Positions 58,368 to 64,000 of a stretch of 64,000 nt of DNA are shown one piece after another. A program made the position numbers and the translations under genes. The notes below the pieces were generated by a model, which saw only the letters and a program-made list of their open reading frames with translations, was not told where the DNA came from and made no database searches. Each line of letters begins with the position of its first letter. The first letter of the stretch is position 1. This stretch comes from Haloechinothrix halophila YIM 93223. GTDB lineage: Bacteria; Actinomycetota; Actinomycetes; Mycobacteriales; Pseudonocardiaceae. The stretch is taken from the NCBI RefSeq assembly GCF_000504245.1, contig NZ_KI632509.1, positions 929,723 through 993,722 on the forward strand. Reading direction: 5' to 3'.

Positions 58368-59495
58368 TCATGGCGTCAGGACCACCTTCGAGTAGCCCTC
58401 TTCGCGACGGTCGAAGCGTTCGTAGGCTTCCGGGGCCTCGTCCAATGGTGCCCGCTTGGAAACCACGAAGCTCGGCTTGGCGCGCTCGGCGGTGATGAGA
58501 TCGCGCAACTGGCGGTTGTACGCCTTGACGTTCGCCTGGCCACATCCCATGCTCAGGCCCTTGTCGAAGTAGGTGCCGATGTCGATCAGCAGACGTCCCT
58601 TCGCGGCTTCCTCGCTCGGAGCACCAGGATCCTCGGGCAGGTACAGGCCGACGACGCCGAGACGTCCGGTGGGCCGGACGGTGGCGATGAGGTTGTTGAG
58701 CACGATCGCGGGCTGCTCCTCGCCTTCGGCGACCGTCGCCTGGTAGCCGACCGCGTCGATGCCCTTGTCGGTGCCGCCGTGGGTGCGCTCGACGATCTGC
58801 TCCGGCGCGCTGCCCTTGCTGAAGTCGATCGGCTCGGCGCCGATCTGTTCGGCGAGGTCAAGACGGTCCGGCACCTTATCGACGACGAACACTCGGGACG
58901 CGCCGCGCAGCATCGCGGAATACGCGGCCATCAGGCCGACTGGTCCCGCGCCGTAGACCGCGACCGTTTCACCCGGGGAGACACGGGCCAGCTCGGTGGC
59001 GTGGTAGCCGGTCGGGAAGATGTCGGCCAGCATGGCGAAGTCGTTCTCGTGCTCGGTGCCCTGCGGAAGCGGCAAGCAGTTGAAGTCCGCGAAGGGCACG
59101 CGGAGGTACTCGGCCTGCCCGCCGTCGTAGGGGCCCATGCCGACGTAGCCGTAGGCGCCGCCCGCCCCGCCGGGGTTGACCGTCAGGCAGAACGCGGTGT
59201 CACCCGCGAGACAGTTGCGACAGAACCCGCAGGCGACGTTGAACGGCATGCTGACTCGGTCGCCCTTGGCCAGGCTCGTGACGCCGGAGCCGACCTCCTC
59301 GATGACGCCCATGTTCTCGTGCCCGAAGACGATGCCGGGCTCCGCGACCGTGCGGCCCTCGTACATGTGCAGGTCAGAACCGCAAATAGCGGTCGATGTG
59401 ATCCGCACGATGACGTCGGTGGGCGCCTCGATGCGCGGGTCGCTGACGTCCTTGACGGCGACGTCGTGCGGGCCTTCATACACCACTGCCTTCAT
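58368..59495 (-). CDS. Zinc-dependent alcohol/formaldehyde dehydrogenase
   Basis: 375 residues, medium-chain dehydrogenase. STAICGSDLHMYEG gives the catalytic zinc Cys, GHENMGVIEEVGSG the His-Glu pair, and CGFCRNCLAGDTAFC the four structural-zinc cysteines. The NAD motif is VAVYGAGPVGLMAAYSAM. The layout and the TGYHATELA insertion are like glutathione-independent formaldehyde dehydrogenases. The ATG at 59495 has GGAGCTGAGC upstream. It is upstream of the DsbA-like gene. Confidence 0.9.
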   Translation of the reverse strand: MKAVVYEGPHDVAVKDVSDPRIEAPTDVIVRITSTAICGSDLHMYEGRTVAEPGIVFGHENMGVIEEVGSGVTSLAKGDRVSMPFNVACGFCRNCLAGDTAFCLTVNPGGAGGAYGYVGMGPYDGGQAEYLRVPFADFNCLPLPQGTEHENDFAMLADIFPTGYHATELARVSPGETVAVYGAGPVGLMAAYSAMLRGASRVFVVDKVPDRLDLAEQIGAEPIDFSKGSAPEQIVERTHGGTDKGIDAVGYQATVAEGEEQPAIVLNNLIATVRPTGRLGVVGLYLPEDPGAPSEEAAKGRLLIDIGTYFDKGLSMGCGQANVKAYNRQLRDLITAERAKPSFVVSKRAPLDEAPEAYERFDRREEGYSKVVLTP

Positions 59496-59691
59496 GCTCA
59501 GCTCCATCGGTTGCCGGGTAGGTCGGTTCGGTGGCGGGCTACCCGGTTGTGGCGGAACTGACGCATAGGTGTGGTAGTACGGCGAGTGGACTTGGCGATC
59601 TTCAACGCGTAGGGTGGGGCTAGCCAAGGCAATAGCCAAGGAAGTGAGCCCGACTCTTCTCCGGACGGTGGGGGGTCGGGCTTCGCGTTGT

Positions 59692-60264
59692 CTACGTCGC
59701 GTCAATCAGCCGAGTAGTGATGCGACGAGCCCAGTCGCCTCCAGCTCCAGCGGCCCATACGACAGCGTCGGCGACCCACAGCAGCGGCTCGTCACGGTGT
59801 CCCTGGTGCTGATATCGGATCTTCCCTACCGCATCGATCTTCGTCAGCGCTTCCCTGATGTCGTGCCTGTCTTGGTGCTGCTGTCCGTCGATCGGCTCGA
59901 TACGTAGGTCACTCACGTCGTTCTCGATCAACATCGGCATTATCGCCGTCCAGCACACGGCTCGGGCGAGCCGATCTGAGCCCGGTGCGGAAACAACCAC
60001 GGAACCAACTGGAAGCGACTGCACCAACGAAAGAATCTCACGGCGCCGACTAGGGCGTTCCTTCGCCATGTGAAGTCGAGATTGCCCCGACCGTCGCTTC
60101 AGTTCGAGTTTCCGACGCGCTGTCTTGAGTCGACACTCGCATATGGCGGCAGCGGCCATAAGGTAGCGCTCGCGACGGATCGATTCATCGACGAATGCCC
60201 GGATGCGTTGACTACCTTGGCACGCGGCGCAAGCTGATCGACTAGCGGAGTTGCCGGGCCCCAT
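59692..60264 (-). CDS. Hypothetical protein, DUF3800-like in part
   Basis: About 190 residues if started at the ATG 60264. The segment RAFVDESIRRERYLMAAAAI resembles the start of DUF3800 proteins, where an Asp-Glu-Ser acidic motif precedes a hydrophobic strand (predicted nuclease-like fold). Later parts are basic (CRLKTARRKLELKRRSGQSR), and an acidic IDGQQHQDRHDIREAL follows. Evidence for the family is weak and the start is uncertain. Codon and residue use look less typical than its neighbours. It lies between two well-defined leftward genes without overlap. Confidence 0.5.
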   Translation of the reverse strand: MGPGNSASRSACAACQGSQRIRAFVDESIRRERYLMAAAAICECRLKTARRKLELKRRSGQSRLHMAKERPSRRREILSLVQSLPVGSVVVSAPGSDRLARAVCWTAIMPMLIENDVSDLRIEPIDGQQHQDRHDIREALTKIDAVGKIRYQHQGHRDEPLLWVADAVVWAAGAGGDWARRITTRLIDAT

Positions 60265-60468
60265 TGCCCACACCGAGATATCCCCTTCTCGCGCCTGATT
60301 GGGCCGCACCCGGCCGCAGCTTTGCTGTGCCTCGTAACCCCAGAGAGCGCGTGGGCACCCGGTCGAGACTGCCGAGTACAGGATCAACACGCTATCAGCC
60401 GAGGTCACCGGAGAAACTGCCGCACTAAGCGATCGGTCGGTTGCATATGGCATGACTCCATTGCGGCC

Positions 60469-60906
60469 TCACGCCCAGCCGCGTGTACCGAACGTGCGCC
60501 CTTCCCGGTAGCCCTGGATGCCCGCGGCCGGGTACTCGATCAACCCGTCTGGCAGGTCGTCCAGCGGAAACCACGCCAGTTCCGAACACTTCTCCGGCTC
60601 CCGGTTCTCGGGTGTGCCGTGCCAGCGCCGCGCCTCGAAGAACAGCCCGAGCCGAGGCTCACGCCCAGGACCTCTGACGTGCAGCGTGTGCACGAGCCGC
60701 AGGTCAGCAGGGTCTATGCGGACGCCAATCTCCTCGTCGGCTTCCCGCACGGCCGCGTCGAGCACGGACTCGTCCGCGTCCAGTTTTCCTGCGGGCAGAT
60801 GCCAACGGCCGTCGAACGCGGGATCCGGGTCGCGCCTGCGAGAGAGCAAGGCGCTGCCCCGGTCGACAAGCATGATGTGCACATCGATCAGGTGCCGGTC
60901 GGGCAT
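60469..60906 (-). CDS. NUDIX hydrolase
   Basis: 145 residues. The Nudix box G-x5-E-x7-REU-x-EE-x-GU is complete in GKLDADESVLDAAVREADEE-IGV. The N-terminus VHIMLVDRGSALLSRRRDPDP and the C-terminal FPLDDLPDGLIEYPAAGI match small ADP-ribose- or nucleotide-cleaving NUDIX proteins. Substrate not evident. The ATG at 60906 is followed by the domain at once. Confidence 0.92.
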   Translation of the reverse strand: MPDRHLIDVHIMLVDRGSALLSRRRDPDPAFDGRWHLPAGKLDADESVLDAAVREADEEIGVRIDPADLRLVHTLHVRGPGREPRLGLFFEARRWHGTPENREPEKCSELAWFPLDDLPDGLIEYPAAGIQGYREGRTFGTRGWA

Positions 60907-60986
60907 GCGGGGAGCCTACGCGGCGCCGGGACAGCCCCATCGTCAACTGGTGTTGCGGTCGTCTGGCGCACCGACGTCGGCCGCGG

Positions 60987-61814
60987 TCACCGCCGTTCAG
61001 CGATCAACAACGCGTACCCGATGAGCCCGTCGTCGATGGCCTGCTTGGCCAGCGTGCAGTACCGCAGCACGGCGTCGACGTCGACCCCAGCGTCGGCGAG
61101 CCGTTTGCCCGCCGTCATGCGCAGCAGCCGCACTCGCGCGTCGATCTGCTCGACCATGCGTGCGATGGCGTCGTCGTGCTGCTCGGTGCGGGTCACCACG
61201 AAGCCCGCGTCACCGAGGATCCTGCTGTACTCGGTGAGCGGCTTGGCGTCGGCGATGCAAGCGACCCACGCCGCTAGCGTGCGCAGTTCGTCGGGTAGTC
61301 CGGCGTCGGTGATCGTGACGTCGGTGATGCCGACCTTGCCACCCGGCCGCAGCACTCGGGCGAATTCCGCCGCCGCGGTCGCCTTGTCAGGGAAGGTGCA
61401 GAACGCGCACTCGCACACCACAGCGTCGAAGCGGGAGCTTGGCAGCGGGATGCGCTCGGCGTCTCCACTGTGGAATCGCACGCGTTCCGACAGCCCGGCC
61501 TCCATAGTGGTCTGCCGTGCGGTAGTCACGGTGGACTCACCGAGATCGACGCCGTCCACGGTGACGTCGTACTCGGTCGCGAGCAGCCGAGCGGTGGCAC
61601 CAGGTCCGGCCGCGACATCCACAACCGACTGTCCAGACCGGAGTTGGAGACGGTCCGCCAACCGCCGGGTCAGGGCCAAACCGCCCGGGTGGTACGACTC
61701 GCCGAGGACCAACGCGACCGCGTCGTTGCCGTAGCTCGCGGCGCAACACGCCTTGGCCTCATCGGCGCTTGTCATGGCGCTCTCCATTCCGGCTACCGCC
61801 TCGCGTCCAGTCAT
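60987..61814 (-). CDS. SAM-dependent methyltransferase paired with a radical-SAM gene
   Basis: 275 residues from an ATG that overlaps the upstream stop by 4 bases (ATGA). An N-terminal KACCAASYGNDAVALVLGES contains a Cys-Cys, then motif I VVDVAAGPGATARLLATEYD, CECAFCTFPDKATAAAEFARVLRPGG and ITDVTITDAGLPDELRTLA. The Cys-rich layout recalls arsenite-methyltransferase-like proteins, but the family call is only general. Translational coupling makes the radical-SAM protein its likely partner. Confidence 0.82.
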   Translation of the reverse strand: MTGREAVAGMESAMTSADEAKACCAASYGNDAVALVLGESYHPGGLALTRRLADRLQLRSGQSVVDVAAGPGATARLLATEYDVTVDGVDLGESTVTTARQTTMEAGLSERVRFHSGDAERIPLPSSRFDAVVCECAFCTFPDKATAAAEFARVLRPGGKVGITDVTITDAGLPDELRTLAAWVACIADAKPLTEYSRILGDAGFVVTRTEQHDDAIARMVEQIDARVRLLRMTAGKRLADAGVDVDAVLRYCTLAKQAIDDGLIGYALLIAERR

Positions 61815-63409
61815 CGCGTGCCGTCCCCATCTCCGCGCGCTCCGTCCCGGTCGGCCGCGACCTTCGACCCGTACGGCGAATCCTCGACCACCTGCCGCAG
61901 CGGGATCGCGTTCGGCACGACGTCCGCGACCTTCACACCGGACATCTGCTCGCGCACCTGTTCGCGGTAGCCGACCGAGTTGTACGCGCAGAACGGAATC
62001 AACCTGCCGTCCGGGGTGATCTCCTCGACGCAGCATTTCATCAGCTGCTTGACGTTGAGCGTGTACGGGTCGAGGAAGTCCTGCACCACGATCATGAACG
62101 CCCGGTCGGTCAGGTCCGCCATGGCCTCGGGCAGGTTCACGCCGCAGGCGTCCGCGCAATCCAACGCCTCAGCCGCTACGCGCAGCCGGTCCTCGGTCAC
62201 GTCGGTGCCCATGAACGCCGACGCGCTCCACAGCTTCTCCAGCGCCTCTCGGATGGCGTAGTCCGGCACTACCCGGTTCGACACATAGTCCAGGTAGTCC
62301 TCCACCTGCAACAACCGGGGGATCGGTAGCACCCCGAAGTCCGGTTCGCCGGGAGCGCCCTCGGTAACTAGATACGTGATCGACCGGCACGTCGGGAAGC
62401 AGCACGGCACCGGGAAGAAGTCGTCCTTGCGGAACCAGTCCGGTCGCTGCTCGACCAGCAGTTTGATCACGTCGGGGTTGGTCAGCCGCGTCATCGGATC
62501 GAACTCGACGTGCCTGCCCGAGTGCGTCACCGGCTGGAACGCCACCGACCGCACAGCGGGATGGGATAGTCCGAACTCGACGACGTCGCCGATCTCGTGC
62601 TCGTTCAGCCCGCGTTCGATCGCGGCGACCAGTGTGACCGTGAGGCCGGCCTCGGCGCAGTTGTCCAGCGCGCGGCGTTTGATCTCCCGCAAGTCCTTCC
62701 CGCGGATCTCCCGATGGGTGCGCTCATCGAAGCCGTCGAACTGCAGGTAGATGTTGACCGAGCGGTCCTTGACGTCGTTGCGCTCCCCGAGCGCGGCGAC
62801 GAACCGGGTGTCCGAGGCGAGCCGGATGCCGTTGGTGTTGAGGTTGACGCTGCGAATCGGCCGCTGCTGCGCCAGGTCGATGAACTCCAGAATCTGCTTG
62901 TGGATGGTGGGCTCGCCCCCGGAGAACATGACGACCTCGGCCTCGCCCTCGGACTCCACGAAGACGTCCAGCATCCGCTCGCACTGCTCCCGTGTGATCG
63001 AGTAGCCATCCGGCTGGTGCCCGGAATCGGCGAAACAGATCGGGCAGTCCAGGTTGCAGCCGGTGTTGACCTCGATGATCCCCAGGCAGGCATGCTGCTT
63101 GTGCTCCGGACACAACCCGCAGTCTGACGGACAGCCGTCCTTGACCTCGGTCTGGAATGTCAACGGCAGCGTGCCGGGCTTGTTGAACCGGGCCGACTCG
63201 AGGTACTGCTCGGCGTCCCCATAGGTCAACGCCTCGAACCAGCCGTGCTCACGGCAGCGTTTGCGCAGGTACACCTTGTTGTCACGGATGTTGACCTGTG
63301 CGTCGACCGGCACCTTGCAGACCGGGCAGATCGACTTGGTGAACTCCACGAACACCTCGTCGCGGTCCTGCTTCTGACCCGGGTGGTCGACCTGACCGTT
63401 GCCTGTCAC
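61811..63409 (-). CDS. Radical-SAM protein of the Tes/MJ0619 type
   Basis: 532 residues from a GTG with GCGGAGGACGT upstream. An N-terminal CPVCKVPVDAQV zinc-ribbon-like region is followed by PSDCGLCPEHKQHACLG, then the cluster motif GCNLDCPICFA with Cys118, Cys122 and Cys125. SGGEPTIHKQI and a C-terminal Cys set (PVPCCFPTCRSITYL, DCADACGVNL, KCCVEE) follow. The DCGLCPEHKQH signature matches the tetraether-lipid-synthase/MJ0619 family, which couples fatty chains in archaea; bacterial members have other or unknown roles. A coupled methyltransferase lies downstream. Confidence 0.85.
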   Translation of the reverse strand: MTGNGQVDHPGQKQDRDEVFVEFTKSICPVCKVPVDAQVNIRDNKVYLRKRCREHGWFEALTYGDAEQYLESARFNKPGTLPLTFQTEVKDGCPSDCGLCPEHKQHACLGIIEVNTGCNLDCPICFADSGHQPDGYSITREQCERMLDVFVESEGEAEVVMFSGGEPTIHKQILEFIDLAQQRPIRSVNLNTNGIRLASDTRFVAALGERNDVKDRSVNIYLQFDGFDERTHREIRGKDLREIKRRALDNCAEAGLTVTLVAAIERGLNEHEIGDVVEFGLSHPAVRSVAFQPVTHSGRHVEFDPMTRLTNPDVIKLLVEQRPDWFRKDDFFPVPCCFPTCRSITYLVTEGAPGEPDFGVLPIPRLLQVEDYLDYVSNRVVPDYAIREALEKLWSASAFMGTDVTEDRLRVAAEALDCADACGVNLPEAMADLTDRAFMIVVQDFLDPYTLNVKQLMKCCVEEITPDGRLIPFCAYNSVGYREQVREQMSGVKVADVVPNAIPLRQVVEDSPYGSKVAADRDGARGDGDGTR

Positions 63410-63632
63410 ACGTCCTCCGCTCGCCGTCGCTCTCTCGACGTCATGGGAGCACAAACACGGCCGGTCAACCTGAGAATTGTCGCCCTGCGGACAGAGGTGG
63501 GCAGAAGTTGTGCACGAGGGACTCACTTCGCCGGGCAGATGGCCGTGGAAAACGGACAAACTACGGCGAATCCGGCGCCAATTACGCGATATCCCCGGCG
63601 AAGCTGCGGTCGGCTTACAGTGCGACCACAAC

Positions 63633-63677
63633 GACGAAACGCCGGGCGACGTTCGATCCGTCACCCGGTGTTTCGCC
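63633..63677 (-). terminator. Hairpin downstream of tRNA-Ser(CGA)
   Basis: Two 19-base arms pair at 18 of 19 positions when read as minus-strand RNA, counting two G-U pairs, with a 7-base loop. It lies 13 bases after the 3' end of the tRNA and probably ends its transcript. The rest of the 280-bp gap up to the radical-SAM gene shows nothing else. Confidence 0.7.
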
Positions 63678-63689
63678 TGTTCATAAGCG

Positions 63690-63774
63690 CGGTAGCGGTG
63701 GGATTTGAACCCACGGAGGGTTGCCCCTCACTCGCTTTCGAGGCGAGCTCCTTCGGCCGCTCGGACACGCTACC
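63690..63774 (-). tRNA. tRNA-Ser (anticodon CGA)
   Basis: An 85-base class II tRNA. On the minus strand the acceptor GGTAGCG pairs with CGCTACC; the anticodon loop is CTCGAAA (CGA); a long variable arm and the T-loop GGTTCAAATCC follow. Discriminator G. It reads UCG codons. Confidence 0.95.
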
Positions 63775-63826
63775 GCCGACTAGGCTACCGGACGGGCCAA
63801 GCCGGATCGTGCATGGGGGTGGGGCC

Positions 63827-64000
63827 TTACCGGAGTTCACGATGGGTCAGGAAGAACTCGTCCAGCAGTGCGGCGCACTCGTCGGCTAGCACCCCGGCGA
63901 CCACCTCGGGGCGGTGGTTGAGCCTGCGGTCGCGGACGACGTCCCACAGCGAGCCGACCGCCCCGGTCTTCGGTTCCCACGTGCCGAACACCACTCGCGC
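63827..64000 (-). CDS. tadA: tRNA adenosine(34) deaminase TadA, C-terminal part
   Basis: Only the last 57 codons lie in the window. They read WEPKTGAVGSLWDVVRDRRL, then NHRPEVVAGVLADECAALLDEFF, which is the TadA C-terminus. The enzyme makes inosine at the wobble position of tRNA-Arg(ACG), a tRNA that is encoded at 41.2 kb. The catalytic HAE and PCxxC motifs lie outside the window. Confidence 0.88.
   Translation of the reverse strand, partial: ARVVFGTWEPKTGAVGSLWDVVRDRRLNHRPEVVAGVLADECAALLDEFFLTHRELR

Overview
The window is high-GC actinobacterial chromosome. Mycothiol-era redox proteins, a SARP/AfsR-type regulator, a DUF574 methyltransferase, a PucR/CdaR-type regulator, an IdeR-type iron box and many leaderless or GTG starts suggest a Pseudonocardiales-like soil organism (Amycolatopsis, Saccharomonospora or a relative). 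That placement is an inference from gene content. No plasmid origin, phage module, IS element or CRISPR array is visible.

Layout. 0-5.6 kb: small stress modules, each with its own operator. These are a TetR repressor with a divergent NAD(P)-binding protein; an ArsR-GNAT fusion divergent from an FAD oxidoreductase; a decayed fragment beside an orphan MerR-type palindrome; and an HxlR regulator divergent from a DUF899 protein. 5.7-14.7 kb: a co-directional cluster of 3-hydroxybutyrate dehydrogenase, a GAF-PucR regulator, a five-gene branched-chain-amino-acid-type ABC importer and a secreted esterase, which reads as uptake and use of hydroxybutyrate-type compounds. An acetoacetyl-CoA synthetase at 38.9 kb could take the dehydrogenase product onward. 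15-23 kb: a methyltransferase, a large SARP regulator, lipoproteins and two His-rich membrane or secreted proteins. 22.9-32.5 kb: the phenylacetate catabolic genes (paaZABCDE leftward, paaIK rightward, a paaH-like dehydrogenase), interrupted by a bacterioferritin/ferredoxin pair behind an iron box. 32.5-41 kb: prolyl aminopeptidase, small proteins, a SigB/SigF-type sigma factor with its RsbW-like partner, a TauE permease, an aromatic aminotransferase and AacS. 41-44 kb: tRNA-Ser(GCT) and tRNA-Arg(ACG), followed by a small accessory stretch (YdcF protein, VapBC-like pair, frameshifted kinase). 44-47.4 kb: methyltransferase, MFS exporter and diguanylate cyclase. 48-64 kb: HAD hydrolase, YdjM-like protein, DUF574 methyltransferase, Tex, enoyl-CoA hydratase with a TetR gene, an AAA ATPase, a thiol/electrophile-stress group (hydrolase-OsmC fusion, DsbA-like protein, zinc alcohol dehydrogenase), a NUDIX protein, a methyltransferase plus radical-SAM pair, tRNA-Ser(CGA) and the 3' end of tadA.

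The most unusual feature is at 47.46-47.99 kb, between the divergently oriented diguanylate cyclase gene and the HAD gene. Seven separate six-codon reading frames lie in series on the + strand. Each has its own Shine-Dalgarno sequence and its own stop codon, and each encodes Met-X-Ser-Arg-Asp-Asn with X = Arg, Cys or Gly. The copies differ at synonymous positions and use all three stop codons, while the spacers between them are unrelated. A GC-rich hairpin follows the last copy. I do not recognise this arrangement from any described family; it is the best candidate here for an undescribed system.
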